The position numbers were made by a program, and so were the translations under genes. Positions 16,753-28,009 of a stretch of DNA of 64,000 nt are shown here, piece by piece. Location: positions 868,001-932,000 of the forward strand of contig NZ_CP022347.1 in the NCBI RefSeq assembly GCF_002238335.1, given 5' to 3'. The number at the start of each line of letters is the position of its first letter. Positions within the stretch are counted from its first letter, which is position 1. Origin of the DNA: Campylobacter avium LMG 24591 (GTDB lineage Bacteria > Campylobacterota > Campylobacteria > Campylobacterales > Campylobacteraceae). The notes beneath the pieces are model-generated. The model ran no database searches and had not been told where the DNA came from. It was given only the letters and a program-made list of their open reading frames with translations.

Positions 16753-18068
16753 ATTTAACACCAAAAGAAACGGTCAAATTTTTAGATGAGTATGTTATAG
16801 GACAAGCACAGGCTAAAAAACTCATAGCCATAGCACTTAGAAACAGATACCGCAGAATGAAGTTAAGTGCTGAAATGCAAGATGACATCATACCAAAAAA
16901 TATACTTATGATAGGCTCAACCGGTGTCGGTAAAACCGAAATCGCAAGAAGGTTAGCCAAAATGCTTGGCTTTCCTTTTGTCAAGGTTGAGGCTAGCAAA
17001 TACACAGAGGTTGGCTTTGTGGGACGAGATGTCGAAAGCATGGTAAGAGATTTGGCAAATGCGGCCTTAAATTTGGTAAAAAATGAACAAAGACAAAAAA
17101 ATCAAGACAAGATAGATGAGTTTATAGAGGAAAAAATCCTTGAAAAGCTTTTACCGCCTCTGCCAAAAGGGGTTAGCGAGGAAAAGCAAGATGAGTATAA
17201 AAATAGCCTTGAAAAAATGCGCAAAAAGCTTAAAAATGGGGACTTAGATGAAAGTGTGATAGAAATAGAAATTTCTCAAAATATGTTTGATACAAACCCA
17301 AATTTACCGCCTGAAATGGGAGCTATGCAAGATATTGTAAAAGTAATTGGCGTTGGCTCTAAAAGAGTTAAAAAGGAAATGAAAATAAAAGACGCCAAAA
17401 ATGCCTTGCAAAATGAGGCTAGCGAGAAAATTTTAGATATGGAAAGCATAAAAACAGAGGCTTTAAGAAGGGCTGAAAATGAGGGCATTATCTTTATAGA
17501 TGAGATTGATAAAATAGCCGTTTCAAGTGCAAATTCAAACAGGCAAGACCCGAGTAAAGAAGGCGTGCAAAGAGACTTGCTGCCTATAGTAGAGGGTTCT
17601 AATGTGCAAACTAAGATAGGAAATTTAAAGACTGATTACATACTTTTTATAGCAGCTGGAGCCTTTCATCTTAGCAAGCCAAGCGATTTAATCCCTGAGC
17701 TTCAAGGCCGTTTTCCCTTAAGGGTTGAGCTTGATAGTCTAACTTCAAAAGCACTTTATGAAATTTTAACCAGGCCTAAAAATTCACTGCTAAGGCAGTA
17801 TAAAGAGCTCTTAAAAACAGAGGGCGTGAACTTAGAATTTGATGATGAGGCCATAAAACACATAGCCGACATAGCTAGCAGAGCAAACGAGGAAATGCAA
17901 GACATAGGCGCTAGAAGACTTCACACCGTTATAGAAAAGCTTTTAGAGGACCTTAGCTTTGAGGCTGATGAGTATGCGGGCAAGGACTTTGTTGTAACGA
18001 AAGAACTTGTCGATGAGAAGCTTTCAGACATAGTAGAAAACAAAGATTTGGCTAGGTATATCTTGTGA
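16749..18068 (+). CDS. hslU: HslU ATPase, unfoldase of HslUV
   Basis: A 439-residue AAA+ unfoldase. Walker A is [11 protein letters not shown], the pore loop is GFVG (tyrosine replaced by phenylalanine compared with the E. coli GYVG), Walker B is [11 protein letters not shown], and the sensor region includes [11 protein letters not shown] and GARRLHTV. The middle I-domain carries many lysine and glutamate residues. It overlaps hslV by four bases at the start and era by four at the end (GTGA). Confidence 0.96.
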   Translation: MNLTPKETVKFLDEYVIGQAQAKKLIAIALRNRYRRMKLSAEMQDDIIPKNILMIGSTGVGKTEIARRLAKMLGFPFVKVEASKYTEVGFVGRDVESMVRDLANAALNLVKNEQRQKNQDKIDEFIEEKILEKLLPPLPKGVSEEKQDEYKNSLEKMRKKLKNGDLDESVIEIEISQNMFDTNPNLPPEMGAMQDIVKVIGVGSKRVKKEMKIKDAKNALQNEASEKILDMESIKTEALRRAENEGIIFIDEIDKIAVSSANSNRQDPSKEGVQRDLLPIVEGSNVQTKIGNLKTDYILFIAAGAFHLSKPSDLIPELQGRFPLRVELDSLTSKALYEILTRPKNSLLRQYKELLKTEGVNLEFDDEAIKHIADIASRANEEMQDIGARRLHTVIEKLLEDLSFEADEYAGKDFVVTKELVDEKLSDIVENKDLARYIL

Positions 18069-18931
18069 AAAGCGGCTTTGTAAGCGTTATAGGGCGAACA
18101 AATGCCGGTAAAAGCACACTTGTAAATTCATTGCTAGGCGAGAAAATCGCCCTAGTCTCTCACAAAAGAAACGCAACCAGAAGAAAGATTAATGCTATCG
18201 TTATGCATGATGATAAGCAAATAATCTTTATAGACACGCCCGGACTTCACAAAAGCGACAAGCTTTTTAACCAAAGTCTAATAGAAAGTGCCAAAAAGTC
18301 CATAAAAGACTGTGATATAGTGCTTTTTGTGGTGAGCGTTAAGGATAGTACAAAAGATTACGAGGATTTTTTAGCATTTCATAAGGATGTGAAGCATGTA
18401 CTTGTGATTAATAAGGTTGATTTAGAGGACAAAAAATATCTCTTAGATAAGATACAAGAATATGCGAAATTTGATAAGTATTTTCAAGCTTTAATACCTT
18501 TTTCTTGCAAGAAAAAAGCTTATAAAAACATCCTACTTGACGAGCTGTGCAAACACCTTAACTACGACCATTATTTTTACGATACGGATATTTTAAGCTC
18601 AAGCTCTCAAAGAGATATTTATAGAGAATTTATCCTAGAAGCTTTATTTGAAAGCTTTGCTGACGAGCTTCCTTATAGTAGCGATGTGATAATAAATGAA
18701 GTAAAAAATAAAAATGATATATTGCATATCAGTGCGAATTTAATCACAGACACCCAAGCACACAAAAAGATACTAATAGGCAAAAACGCAGAGGCCTTAA
18801 AAAGAATAGGCATAAAGGCCAGGAAAAAGATAGAGAAATTTGCCTCTTGCAAGGTAAATTTAGAACTTTTCGTGCTTGTAAAAAAGGCATGGACAAAGGA
18901 TAAACAATTTTTAGAAAAAATCTTAAGATAA
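18065..18931 (+). CDS. era: GTPase Era
   Basis: Era binds the 3' end of 16S rRNA and helps 30S maturation. The GTPase domain has G1 [10 protein letters not shown]3 DTPGLHKSD and G4 NKVD; the C-terminal KH domain holds [15 protein letters not shown]. The start is GTG, overlapping the hslU stop as GTGA. The 288 residues fit the family. The stop TAA at 18929-18931 overlaps an ATA that appears to start the next gene (see findings). Confidence 0.96.
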   Translation: MKSGFVSVIGRTNAGKSTLVNSLLGEKIALVSHKRNATRRKINAIVMHDDKQIIFIDTPGLHKSDKLFNQSLIESAKKSIKDCDIVLFVVSVKDSTKDYEDFLAFHKDVKHVLVINKVDLEDKKYLLDKIQEYAKFDKYFQALIPFSCKKKAYKNILLDELCKHLNYDHYFYDTDILSSSSQRDIYREFILEALFESFADELPYSSDVIINEVKNKNDILHISANLITDTQAHKKILIGKNAEALKRIGIKARKKIEKFASCKVNLELFVLVKKAWTKDKQFLEKILR

Positions 18932-19938
18932 ATAAAGAACCATCGCTCAAACTCTGCTCTTTCAAGCTACTTAAGCATATAAAGATAGAAATAAAAGAAA
19001 GTTCTAGCCAAGAGGAAATCTTTGAAAAAGCTGCAAAGGAAGCTATGATAGAGGATGAGAAATTTTCTTACGCTTTTTCGTATGATGTGCATTCAAACGA
19101 GGCTGATGTATTTTTTACAAAATATGAAAATTTAGACCCAAAAGCTAGCATAAACCTTGCGGAGCCTATGTTTTATAAAGATTTAAACGATAAAGATAGC
19201 TTTGTTGTGCTTGTTTTTAAAAAAGATTACGCCTTTTGCGCCTTTTTTAAGGAGCAAACACTGCTTTATTTAAAGGCTTTAAGCTTAAATGATGATATAG
19301 AAAAATTTATACAAAGCAACTATATAAAAGAGATTTGCAAGGAGTACGCAAGCAAAATCATCTTTATACAAAGTGATGATAAGAATATGATTAAGTCACT
19401 AGAGCCTTATTTTGAGCTAGAAATAAAAGAAATAAAACAAGAAGATGTAAACAAACTTAAAAATTTAGATATAAAAGATAGTCTAAATTTCACGCGAGAT
19501 GAAAGCAGCAAGGACAAATCTTTTCTTAAATTTCTTGCCATAAGTTTTATACTAAGCTTTTTGCTTGTATTTTTTTATCCAAAACTTGCGAATTTTAGTT
19601 TTGAAAAAATCGATGACAAGGAGCTTGAAGCACTAAAAAACGAGCTTTTACAAAATGAAATTTTACTTAAAAATCAAGAAGCAAGCGTTAAAGAACTAGA
19701 ACTTAATTTGCTTCCTTTTATATTCATAAGCGATATAAAGCCTATATTTGAGCTTTTAGACAAATACAAAATAAAGCTTAAAAGCCTTAAAATAAACGGT
19801 AAAGAACTGATACTTAGCATGAAAGATAGCAACGACGAGCTTATTAAAGAGCTTTTTGAAAATAAGGATTTCGTGTTAAAGGGCAAAAAAATCGAAAATG
19901 GCTTTTTAAATATAATATTAGAGTTAAAAGATGAGTGA
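18928..19938 (+). CDS. Single-pass membrane protein, GspL/PilN-like layout; apparent ATA start
   Basis: The frame is open from before 18928, but its first ATG is at 19045, 39 codons in. The intervening codons contain no ATG, GTG or TTG yet look like protein (ATA AAT AAA GAA CCA and onward). The best upstream start is ATA at 18928, overlapping the era TAA. The protein has a cytoplasmic N-terminal half, one membrane helix (about residues 200-217 counted from ATA), a short coiled coil and a small alpha/beta C-terminal domain. That order resembles GspL or a PilM-PilN fusion. The next gene, overlapping by 8 bases, looks like GspM/PilO. I infer a pair of inner-membrane alignment proteins. Confidence 0.6.
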   Translation: MNKEPSLKLCSFKLLKHIKIEIKESSSQEEIFEKAAKEAMIEDEKFSYAFSYDVHSNEADVFFTKYENLDPKASINLAEPMFYKDLNDKDSFVVLVFKKDYAFCAFFKEQTLLYLKALSLNDDIEKFIQSNYIKEICKEYASKIIFIQSDDKNMIKSLEPYFELEIKEIKQEDVNKLKNLDIKDSLNFTRDESSKDKSFLKFLAISFILSFLLVFFYPKLANFSFEKIDDKELEALKNELLQNEILLKNQEASVKELELNLLPFIFISDIKPIFELLDKYKIKLKSLKINGKELILSMKDSNDELIKELFENKDFVLKGKKIENGFLNIILELKDE

Positions 19939-20425
19939 AAAAATAGCCTATTATCTAAACAAGCTTAACAACAGAGAAAAGGCTTTATTGGCTGTGTTAA
20001 ATATAATTTTTGCTGTGTTTTTGGCACTATATTTTCAAGATGATAGCAAAAACTTAAACGATACTACAAATTTAAAGGATTTGCAGGCAAATTTAAGCGA
20101 GCAAAGAGAGAAAATTGAGGATTTAAATAGCATTTTAAAGCATTTTAGGCCAAGTTATAAAAATATCTTAGATGAATTATACAGCCTAGCTCAGCAACAT
20201 TCTTTGGCATTTTTAAGTATCAAAAATTCATCAAATCAAGAAAAATACATAAATAAATACACAATTTTAATAGAATTAGAAAGTGATTTTTCTAAAATCA
20301 TATACTTTATACAAGCCTTGCAAGGCTCAAAATATGTATTTTTAATGCCAGAAATTAGCTTGAATAAAGAAGAAAATTTGCTAAAAGCTCAAATTAAATT
20401 AGAGCTTTTAAGCTTGAAAGATTAA
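19931..20425 (+). CDS. PilO/GspM-like inner-membrane protein
   Basis: A 164-residue protein with a short cytoplasmic N-terminus, one membrane helix (about residues 18-36), a coiled-coil stretch and a C-terminal alpha/beta domain, which is the layout of PilO and GspM. Sequence similarity itself is weak. It overlaps the preceding gene by 8 bases, and its stop overlaps the convergent purH stop. Together the two could form the periplasmic clamp of a type II secretion or DNA-uptake machine. Confidence 0.5.
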   Translation: MSEKIAYYLNKLNNREKALLAVLNIIFAVFLALYFQDDSKNLNDTTNLKDLQANLSEQREKIEDLNSILKHFRPSYKNILDELYSLAQQHSLAFLSIKNSSNQEKYINKYTILIELESDFSKIIYFIQALQGSKYVFLMPEISLNKEENLLKAQIKLELLSLKD

Positions 20426-21963
20426 TGTAAAAAATGCCTTACACCTGTAAAATAAAGTGCTATGCCGTATTGGTTTGCAGCCTCTATAACTTCATCATCT
20501 CTTATACTGCCTCCGGGCTGAACGATAGCCCTTACTCCTACCTTACTTGCCTCATCTATGCTATCTCTAAAAGGAAAAAAGGCCTCAGATGCCAAAACGC
20601 AGCCTTCTAAGTCAAGCCCCATATCCTTAGCCTTGCTTATAGCAGCCTTAGCCGCATCAACCCTACTTGTCATACCCATACCTATGGCCACCATAGCACC
20701 GTTTTTCACATAAACTACATTGTTTGACTTGCTTAAGGCAGCTATTTTAAGGGCTATTTCTAAGTCCTTTAACTCCCTTTCGTCCGCTTTTCTAAGAGAA
20801 ACTAATTTAGCATTTTCAAGCTCATTTTTAGCTACAAAATCACTTTCTTGATAAACAAAGCCTCCATTTATGTGCTTAAAGCTATATTTATCAAAAGCAG
20901 GGACTAAAAAGTCTGTGTTTTGAGTAAAAATTTTTATACGCTTTTTGTTTTCAAATACCTTTAAAGCCTTTTCATCCACATTTGCAGCTATGATAAGCTC
21001 TATGTAAATTTCATTTATCTTTTTAGCTAAGGCTTCATCTAAAGTTCCATTTATAGCCAACACTCCTCCATAAGCACTGACAGTATCGCACTTAAGAGCA
21101 TTTATATAACTTGAAAGCAGATTTTCTTTTATGGCAAAGCCGCAAGGATTTGCGTGTTTTACTATGGCTACTGCGGGTAGCTTACCAAAAGATGAGGCTA
21201 AGCTTAAGGCTGCGTTTATATCGTTTAGATTATTAAAAGAAGCCTCGCCCTTTAGGGTTTTGTAATTTTTAGTAAAATAATCCTCAAATTCATACAATGC
21301 ACCCTTTTGATGAGGATTTTCTCCGTATTTTGTATCAAAGCACTTCTTGCCAACTATGAATTTTGTATCTCCAAAACCTTTCTTAAATCTTTCATTCATA
21401 TAATTTGCTATGAAAGCATCATAGCTTGCAGTATGCTCAAAAGCCTTTATCATAAGCTTTTGTCTTAGGTTTAAGCAATCTTCTTCATCATTTTTTTTAA
21501 GGCTTTCTAAAACAGCTTTAAAATCAAATTTATCGCAAAGCACCCAGACATCTTTATAGTTTTTTGCCGCCGCTCTTAAAAGACTTGGTCCTCCTATGTC
21601 TATGTTTTCAACTATCTCATCAAAATCTTGCGTTTTTTGTGTCGTTTGCTTAAAAGGATACAAATTTACACAGACTAGGTCTATACTTTTTATTTCAGCT
21701 TCTTGTGCTTGTTTTTTATGGCTTTCATCGGCTCTTTTATATAAAATTCCTCCGTGAATTTTAGGGTGTAAGGTCTTTACCCGCCCTTCAAAAAGCTCGG
21801 CACTTTGTGTAAAATCGCTAACCTCAAGCACCTCTAAGCCACCCTCTTTTAAAAGCTTATAAGTGCCGCCTGTGCTAAGAAGCTCAAAGCCTAAATTAGC
21901 AAGTTCCTTAGCAAAATCTAAAATTTCATCCTTATCACTTACGCTTAATAAAGCTCTTTTCAT
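20422..21963 (-). CDS. purH: Bifunctional AICAR transformylase/IMP cyclohydrolase
   Basis: PurH carries out the last two steps of IMP synthesis, using 10-formyl-tetrahydrofolate. The N-terminal cyclohydrolase region has LLSTGGT and [15 protein letters not shown]; the transformylase region has [23 protein letters not shown] and the C-terminal QPGGSIRD. Its 513 residues are normal. The start overlaps the stop of the upstream Sel1-repeat gene by four bases. Confidence 0.97.
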   Translation of the reverse strand: MKRALLSVSDKDEILDFAKELANLGFELLSTGGTYKLLKEGGLEVLEVSDFTQSAELFEGRVKTLHPKIHGGILYKRADESHKKQAQEAEIKSIDLVCVNLYPFKQTTQKTQDFDEIVENIDIGGPSLLRAAAKNYKDVWVLCDKFDFKAVLESLKKNDEEDCLNLRQKLMIKAFEHTASYDAFIANYMNERFKKGFGDTKFIVGKKCFDTKYGENPHQKGALYEFEDYFTKNYKTLKGEASFNNLNDINAALSLASSFGKLPAVAIVKHANPCGFAIKENLLSSYINALKCDTVSAYGGVLAINGTLDEALAKKINEIYIELIIAANVDEKALKVFENKKRIKIFTQNTDFLVPAFDKYSFKHINGGFVYQESDFVAKNELENAKLVSLRKADERELKDLEIALKIAALSKSNNVVYVKNGAMVAIGMGMTSRVDAAKAAISKAKDMGLDLEGCVLASEAFFPFRDSIDEASKVGVRAIVQPGGSIRDDEVIEAANQYGIALYFTGVRHFLH

Positions 21964-22925
21964 TCTCTCTCCTTAATATTTTTTATAAACTCATAAATAT
22001 CCACTACAAAAAAGTTAAAAACGCTTAAATTCTTATAAAAAACGCAAGCCTCTTCATTGCCTAAAATACAAGCCTTTAAATAAAAGGCCTCGGCTTTTTC
22101 TTTATTTTTTTCAGTTCCCATAGCATTTTCATACAAAAAGGCTAAATTTTTACAGGCCACAGCCTCATTCATAGCACAAGATTTTTCATACAAAACAAGG
22201 GCTTTTTCATAGTCTTTTTCATCATAAAAACTCGCTCCAAGATTATTACAGGCTCTAGAATCATCCATCTTACAAGCCTTTGCATAAAAATACCTAGCCT
22301 TTGAAATATCCTTTTTAAGACCTCTAGCATTTACATATAAAACGCCTAAGTTAAAACAAGCATCGCTTAAGTTCATATCACAAGCCTTTTGCCAAAATAA
22401 GGCTGCATCTTGATACTTTTTATCATAATAGTATAAATAGGCTAAATTTAAACAAGAATCATTATGCTTCATCTCATCACAAGCTTTTTTATAAAGCTTT
22501 TTTGCTTCCTCATTAATATTTGCCTCAGCATAAGATATAGCTAGATTATGACAGGCAAAGGAATCTTTCATTTCACAGGCTTTTTCATTTAAAATTCTTG
22601 CTTTGGTGGAGTTTTTCTCAACACCCATTGCCTCGCTATATAAATAAGCTAAATTCGTACAAGCAAAAACCTCTTTCATATCGCAAGCCTTTTGCCAAAG
22701 ATTAGCAGCTCTTTGATAATCATTTTTTTTATAGTTTAAAATCCCCAAAGTGTAACAAGCCTTAGAGTGAGAAAAATCACAAGCTTTTTCATACAAAGAA
22801 TTTGCTTCATCAAACTTAGCTAAATCATAAGCCTTTTGTGCCAAATCAAAACAGCTTTTAGCACTCTCACAAGAAAAAGCAAGGCTTAAAAAAGAGCAAA
22901 GGCAAAAGAGTACTTTTTTTATCAA
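21960..22925 (-). CDS. Secreted Sel1-like repeat protein, cysteine-rich (Hcp type)
   Basis: A 321-residue protein with a signal peptide and about seven Sel1-like repeats of roughly 36 residues. Each repeat ends in a KACD/EKAC..ACxNLA pattern that places two cysteines to form a disulfide across the repeat. This is the layout of the Helicobacter cysteine-rich proteins. Such proteins are periplasmic or secreted, and the family includes members reported to bind penicillin. It overlaps purH by four bases and starts three bases after the djlA-like gene ends. A second member occurs at 33.0 kb. Confidence 0.85.
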   Translation of the reverse strand: MIKKVLFCLCSFLSLAFSCESAKSCFDLAQKAYDLAKFDEANSLYEKACDFSHSKACYTLGILNYKKNDYQRAANLWQKACDMKEVFACTNLAYLYSEAMGVEKNSTKARILNEKACEMKDSFACHNLAISYAEANINEEAKKLYKKACDEMKHNDSCLNLAYLYYYDKKYQDAALFWQKACDMNLSDACFNLGVLYVNARGLKKDISKARYFYAKACKMDDSRACNNLGASFYDEKDYEKALVLYEKSCAMNEAVACKNLAFLYENAMGTEKNKEKAEAFYLKACILGNEEACVFYKNLSVFNFFVVDIYEFIKNIKERE

Positions 22926-22928
22926 AAC

Positions 22929-23687
22929 TTATCCTAGCTTCTTTTTTATAAGCTCGTAAGCCTCATTTATCTTATGAAATCTCTCAACCCCTCTTTCAAG
23001 CTCTTCCTTGCTTACATTATTTGCGTTTAGTATATCTGGGTGGTATTTCTTAGCTAACTCTCTATATCTTTTTTTAAGCTCGTTTAAAGAAGCATTTTTA
23101 TCAAGCTCTAAAATTTTATAAGCCTCATCTAAGCTCATAGCCTTTGAGTTTGCATTTTTTCTAGAGCTTATACCCTCTATAAAGGCTTTAAGCTCATACT
23201 CACTGACGTAAAAGGCTCTTGCTATTTCTCTTAGCATTTCTTCTTTTTTAGCATTCATTTCCCCGTCTATAAATGCCATAAAAACAAGTAAATTTAAGAC
23301 ATTTAAAAATTCTTTTTTTGCCAAGGGCACTTCTTGAGTAAATTCCCTTGCCACCATAAAAACATCGTTTATATTGTCTTTGTGCTCATTAAAGGTAGCC
23401 TTTAAAAAGTCCCTTTCTCTTTTATCTCTGGCGTTTGCGTCTAAAATTTGAGAAATCATATCGGCTTCATTTTCGCTTACCCTGCCATCGCTTTTTGCAA
23501 TCTTAGCTAAAAGAGCGATAACATAGTAATTCATTCTCTTTTTATACTCATCTATCCTTTCTTCTATCATACCCTCTTTAAAGCCCTTTGCAAAGCCTTT
23601 TATGCCGCTAAAAACATCATTTTTTCCCCAAGTTTTAAAATACCAGTAAAAGGCTAGTATGGCTAAAAGTATTAAAATAAAACTCAT
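22929..23687 (-). CDS. DjlA-like membrane-anchored J-domain protein
   Basis: A 252-residue protein with an N-terminal membrane helix (residues 3-18), a central TerB-like helical domain with an EF-hand-like [13 protein letters not shown] segment near residue 70, and a C-terminal J domain with the HPD tripeptide in [10 protein letters not shown]. The arrangement is that of DjlA, a DnaK co-chaperone bound to the inner membrane. The start overlaps the purL stop by four bases (ATGA). The same neighbour pair, purL and a DnaJ-like gene, occurs in C. jejuni. Confidence 0.88.
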   Translation of the reverse strand: MSFILILLAILAFYWYFKTWGKNDVFSGIKGFAKGFKEGMIEERIDEYKKRMNYYVIALLAKIAKSDGRVSENEADMISQILDANARDKRERDFLKATFNEHKDNINDVFMVAREFTQEVPLAKKEFLNVLNLLVFMAFIDGEMNAKKEEMLREIARAFYVSEYELKAFIEGISSRKNANSKAMSLDEAYKILELDKNASLNELKKRYRELAKKYHPDILNANNVSKEELERGVERFHKINEAYELIKKKLG

Positions 23688-25861
23688 AAAAGCTTCCTAA
23701 AACTCTCAAAATACACCTTTTTAAGCTCATTTAAAGGTAATTCTATACTATCTAGCTTAAAGGTGTTATTATCTACACTTTGTCCTAGGAAAGTAGCCTT
23801 TATATCAAGGTCAGCACAAAGCTTTAAAAACTCTTCTTCATCTTTTAAGGCTACTACCGCCCTACTCGCACTTTCGCTAAAAAGCAAGGCTTCATCTTTA
23901 AAGTTTGCATCTAGCTCACAGCCCACGGAAGAATGCGCAAAAATTTTAGCCAAGGATATAGCTAAACCACCCAAGCCTACATTATTAGCACATTTTAGCA
24001 AGGATTTTTCATTTGCTTTTTGTAAAAGCTCTAAAAGTGCAAGTTCTTTTTCATACTCAAGCTCTCTTAGCTCTCCTGCTACGACATTATCCTGCACTTT
24101 TGCTGCTAAGGAGGCTGAAAAATCCTCTCTTGTATCGCCTAGTAAATAAAGCCTAAGTCCGGCCTCATCTATATGCGATTTTATGCCTTTATTTTCATTT
24201 GAATTTAAGCCAACACAAACTATGGTAGGGCTTGGATATATGCTTACGCCCTCTGTTTCATTATATAAAGAAACATTTCCACTTGCTACCGGAGTGTTAA
24301 GTCTTTCACAGGCCTCTTTTATGCCCTCACAAGATTTTGCAAACTGCCACATAACTTCAGGATTTTGTGGATTGCCAAAATTTAAACAATCACTTATGGC
24401 TAAAGGCTTTGCACCCGCACAAGCTACCTTTCTAGCAGCACTTGCTACATTTAAAGCAGCTCCTATTTTAGCATCTACATAAACTAAGCTTGAATTACAC
24501 TCACAAGCCATTGCTAAAAGAGCCTTATTTTCCTTTACTCTAATTAAAGCTGCACCGCTTTTTCCGTGAGCTTTTATGGTATTTGCTTGCACTGTATGGT
24601 CATATTGCTCGTAAATAAAGCCCTTATCGCAGACATTTTCATTAGAAAGCATTTTTAAAAAAAGCTCTTTAGCACTTTGCTTTAGCTTAAATTTATAGCT
24701 TTTTATCTCGTCTAAATATTTTGGCTTAGCTACCTTTCTATCAAGCATAGGAGCATTTTCGCTAAGCTCATTTATAGGCAAAAGTCCCACAAGCTCTCCG
24801 TGCCAAAAAAGCTCCATTTTATCTCCACTTATAACCTCGCCCACAACGGCACAGTCTAAATTCCACTTAGAAAAAATTTCTATAATCTTATCTTCAAAGC
24901 CTCTTTTTACGCACAAAAGCATACGTTCTTGCGATTCGCTAAGCATAAGCTCGTAAGGATTCATACCCTCCTCACGCATAGGCACCTTATCTAAAAAAAG
25001 CCTCATACCGCTTTTGCTTCTCCCTGCCATTTCAAAAGAGCTTGATGTAAGTCCAGCTGCACCCATATCCTGTATGCCTATGAGATAATCAGTTTTAAAA
25101 GCTTCTAAACAAGCTTCCATAAGTAGTTTTTCAGTAAATGGGTCTCCTATTTGCACAGTTGGTCTTAATTTTTTGCTTTCTTCATTGAAACTATCACTTG
25201 ACATAACAGCTCCGCCAAGCCCGTCTCTACCTGTTTTTGAACCTGCATAAAGCACTAAATTTCCCTCGCCCTCAGCCTTAGCGTAAAATATATCCTTTAT
25301 CTTGCAAACTCCAAGTGCAAAGGCATTTACTAAGATATTACCATTAAAGCAAGGATCAAAATTTGTCTCGCCACCCACAGTTGGTACTCCAACGCAGTTT
25401 CCATAATGTGAAATTCCACTAGCTACGCCTTTTACAAGATATTTTTGTTTTTTTGCCACCTTTTCATCTTTTAAATCCCCAAATTTCAAGGAATTTATAG
25501 AGGCTACAACCCTAGCTCCCATAGTAAAAACATCTCTAAAGATACCACCAACTCCAGTAGCTGCTCCAGCAAAGGGCTCTATAAAGCTTGGGTGATTATG
25601 ACTTTCTACCTTAAAAACAGCAGCCATACCCTGCCCTATGTCTATAACTCCTGCGTTTTCTCCGGGTCCTTGTATGAGCCAAGGAGCCTTTGTTGGGAAA
25701 TTTTTTAGGTATTTTTTGCTAGATTTGTAAGAACAATGCTCACTCCACATAGCAGAAATAATGCCAAGCTCAAGTAAATTTGGTTCTCTACCTAAAATCC
25801 TTAAAATTTCTTCATATTCCTCATCGCTTATTTTATGTGCCTTTATAGTTTCTTTATCCAT
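23684..25861 (-). CDS. purL: Phosphoribosylformylglycinamidine synthase subunit PurL
   Basis: PurL is the ATP-dependent synthase of step four of purine synthesis and works with separate PurS and PurQ. This is the small-type PurL of about 725 residues. [15 protein letters not shown] near the N-terminus, [13 protein letters not shown], and [18 protein letters not shown] are diagnostic. I chose the ATG at 25861 (MDKETIKAH), which has an AAAGGA ribosome site; an ATG at 25888 would add nine residues inside mnmE. It is cotranscribed with purH, two genes downstream. Confidence 0.96.
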   Translation of the reverse strand: MDKETIKAHKISDEEYEEILRILGREPNLLELGIISAMWSEHCSYKSSKKYLKNFPTKAPWLIQGPGENAGVIDIGQGMAAVFKVESHNHPSFIEPFAGAATGVGGIFRDVFTMGARVVASINSLKFGDLKDEKVAKKQKYLVKGVASGISHYGNCVGVPTVGGETNFDPCFNGNILVNAFALGVCKIKDIFYAKAEGEGNLVLYAGSKTGRDGLGGAVMSSDSFNEESKKLRPTVQIGDPFTEKLLMEACLEAFKTDYLIGIQDMGAAGLTSSSFEMAGRSKSGMRLFLDKVPMREEGMNPYELMLSESQERMLLCVKRGFEDKIIEIFSKWNLDCAVVGEVISGDKMELFWHGELVGLLPINELSENAPMLDRKVAKPKYLDEIKSYKFKLKQSAKELFLKMLSNENVCDKGFIYEQYDHTVQANTIKAHGKSGAALIRVKENKALLAMACECNSSLVYVDAKIGAALNVASAARKVACAGAKPLAISDCLNFGNPQNPEVMWQFAKSCEGIKEACERLNTPVASGNVSLYNETEGVSIYPSPTIVCVGLNSNENKGIKSHIDEAGLRLYLLGDTREDFSASLAAKVQDNVVAGELRELEYEKELALLELLQKANEKSLLKCANNVGLGGLAISLAKIFAHSSVGCELDANFKDEALLFSESASRAVVALKDEEEFLKLCADLDIKATFLGQSVDNNTFKLDSIELPLNELKKVYFESFRKLL

Positions 25862-25872
25862 ATAAAATCCTT

Positions 25873-27201
25873 TCATTTTCCTAGGCAAAAATTAGAAAAC
25901 ATCTCATCTAAAAGCTCATCATAAGAAAAATCCTTAGTAAATTTAGCTATCTCTTTTATGGCTAAATTTAGCTCAAAAGAAAAGAGCTCCAAGCTACTTT
26001 CATCAAGCAAGTCTTTTGCTCTAAAAATAGCCTCATAAGCATTCTTAAAAGCTTGTAATAAGCTTTGATTAGATACTAAAATATCCGTGCTATCAAGGCT
26101 ATCTAAATACTTTATAAGCTCGGTTTTTAGGCTGCTTATGTCCTCATTTACACTAAGCTTTAAAAAATTTATATCAGCTTTAAAGTTATTTTCTAAATCG
26201 CACTTATTTAAGATGTAAAAAATCTTTTTATCACTTTTTTGCAAAAGGCTTAAAAGCTCATCATCTTCGCTATCTTTAGCCCTTGAGTTATCAAAGATAG
26301 CTAGTATAATGTCTGCTTCTTTAAGCTGTGCCTTGCTAAATTCAATACCTTTTTTTTCTATCTTATCATCAGCCTTTCTAATGCCCGCTGTATCTATAAT
26401 CCTTACTAAATGAGTGCCTAGCAAAAGCTCTTCTTCTAAAAAATCTCTAGTAGTGCCAGCCTCGTTTGAAACTATGGCTCTTTCATAGGCTAAAAATTTG
26501 TTTAAAAGAGAGGATTTGCCTACATTTGGCTTTCCAAGTATGGCTATTTTAAAGCCTTTAATCAAACCCTGTCTTGACTTAGAAAGATCATAAATTTTTT
26601 TTAAGGTATTTGCATTATCAAAACACATTTTTTCAATCTCAGCTAGTAAGTCTTTAGGTAAATCATCATCTGCGTAATCAATGCTAGTTTCCACAAAGGA
26701 TATGGTTTTAACTAAATCAAGTCTAATTTTTTCTAAAAGCTTGTTTAAATCGCCCTTTAAGGATCTAGCTATTATCTTAGCTGAATTTATGGACTTTGCT
26801 GAGATTAATTCCTGTATGCTTAAGGCTTTTAGCAGATTCATCTTGCCATTTAGCACGGCTCTTTTGCTAAATTCGCCCGGATTTGCAAGTCTTGCACCGC
26901 AACTTAAAACTTCATCTAAAATAAGCCTGCACACAGCAAAACCACCGTGAGTTTGAAACTCAACCACATCTTCTCCTGTGAAGCTAAATGGTGCTTTAAA
27001 ATACAAGATTATAGCTTCATCCATAAAAGTTCCATCTTTTTTATATAGTTTAGATAAAGTGGCGTATCTGGGCTTTAGAGCTTTTTTCTTGCTAAATTCT
27101 AAAGCAATATCGTAAGCCTTGCTGCCGCTAAGTCGCAATATGCAAATAGACCCTATCCCGTAAGCGGTGGCTATCGCTGCTATAGTGTCTTTATCACTCA
27201 T
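25873..27201 (-). CDS. mnmE: tRNA modification GTPase MnmE
   Basis: MnmE with MnmG adds the carboxymethylaminomethyl group to U34 of certain tRNAs. The N-terminal folate-binding domain contains [21 protein letters not shown]. The GTPase domain has [18 protein letters not shown] and NKCD. The protein ends in CLGK, the C-terminal C[IL]GK motif with the catalytic cysteine. At 442 residues it is normal. It overlaps the upstream jag gene by eight bases. Confidence 0.97.
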   Translation of the reverse strand: MSDKDTIAAIATAYGIGSICILRLSGSKAYDIALEFSKKKALKPRYATLSKLYKKDGTFMDEAIILYFKAPFSFTGEDVVEFQTHGGFAVCRLILDEVLSCGARLANPGEFSKRAVLNGKMNLLKALSIQELISAKSINSAKIIARSLKGDLNKLLEKIRLDLVKTISFVETSIDYADDDLPKDLLAEIEKMCFDNANTLKKIYDLSKSRQGLIKGFKIAILGKPNVGKSSLLNKFLAYERAIVSNEAGTTRDFLEEELLLGTHLVRIIDTAGIRKADDKIEKKGIEFSKAQLKEADIILAIFDNSRAKDSEDDELLSLLQKSDKKIFYILNKCDLENNFKADINFLKLSVNEDISSLKTELIKYLDSLDSTDILVSNQSLLQAFKNAYEAIFRAKDLLDESSLELFSFELNLAIKEIAKFTKDFSYDELLDEMFSNFCLGK

Positions 27202-28009
27202 TTGTTTTTTTATAAAAATCGTTTATAACTATAAATCTTTGTTCGCCTTGTTCTTTAATGCCAACATATTTATCTGGAAAAGCATTTCTAAGCTTTTCTA
27301 AGGCTATTTTTATCAAAACTCCGTCCAAGTGCTTTGTCTGCGCTTTGCCATTTTGTTCTACTTTGTTTATAACGGAAGTTATGTAATTTTCTATAGCTTG
27401 AGTTTGGCTTTCAAGAAACTGCGCTATCTCAAGCCTAATTAAAAGCTTGTATTTTGAATTTATCCAATTGTGCAATATATAAGAAAGCGCCTTGTATCTG
27501 TGAGCTTCCTTACCTATCATCAAGGCCACATCCTCTCCGTCAAATTTAATCAAAATACAGTCTTTATCATAAAAACTAAGTTCTTGTAAGCTTACATTAA
27601 AACAAGACTTAGAGAATAGATTTTCGATTTGAACCCTAATCTCATCCAATAAATCCTCAGGATTTCTATCTAAATGCCTTTCCCTGTGAAAATCATCAAA
27701 AATTTCATCACTTTTTACAGAATATTTTTGCTTACTTGGTTTTTTTTCTTCTTGTTCGCTTTGTTCTTGCTTAACTTGTTCTACCTTATAAGCAGACTTT
27801 TTATCGAACTTTTGTTTTTTGTCTTGATGTTTTTTCTCATTTTTTCTTTTAATTTTTCTAGCCTCTATAATGGCGTTTTTTCTGCCTATACCTAGAAAAC
27901 CTTTTTTTGGGTTTTGCAAAATTTCATATTCCAAATCCACGACAGAGCAAGAGAGCTCGTTTGAAGCCTTAATCAAGGCAGATTGTAAATCAATAGCTTC
28001 TATCCTCAT
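27194..28009 (-). CDS. Jag/KhpB-like RNA-binding protein
   Basis: A 271-residue protein with an N-terminal Jag domain (residues 1-50, ending in [14 protein letters not shown]), a long basic lysine/glutamine-rich linker (about 50-100), then KH and R3H domains in the C-terminal half. The R3H motif is less typical than usual, with [12 protein letters not shown] before it. These proteins bind RNA and usually lie directly downstream of yidC, as here; the start overlaps the yidC stop by four bases. Confidence 0.85.
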   Translation of the reverse strand: MRIEAIDLQSALIKASNELSCSVVDLEYEILQNPKKGFLGIGRKNAIIEARKIKRKNEKKHQDKKQKFDKKSAYKVEQVKQEQSEQEEKKPSKQKYSVKSDEIFDDFHRERHLDRNPEDLLDEIRVQIENLFSKSCFNVSLQELSFYDKDCILIKFDGEDVALMIGKEAHRYKALSYILHNWINSKYKLLIRLEIAQFLESQTQAIENYITSVINKVEQNGKAQTKHLDGVLIKIALEKLRNAFPDKYVGIKEQGEQRFIVINDFYKKTNE

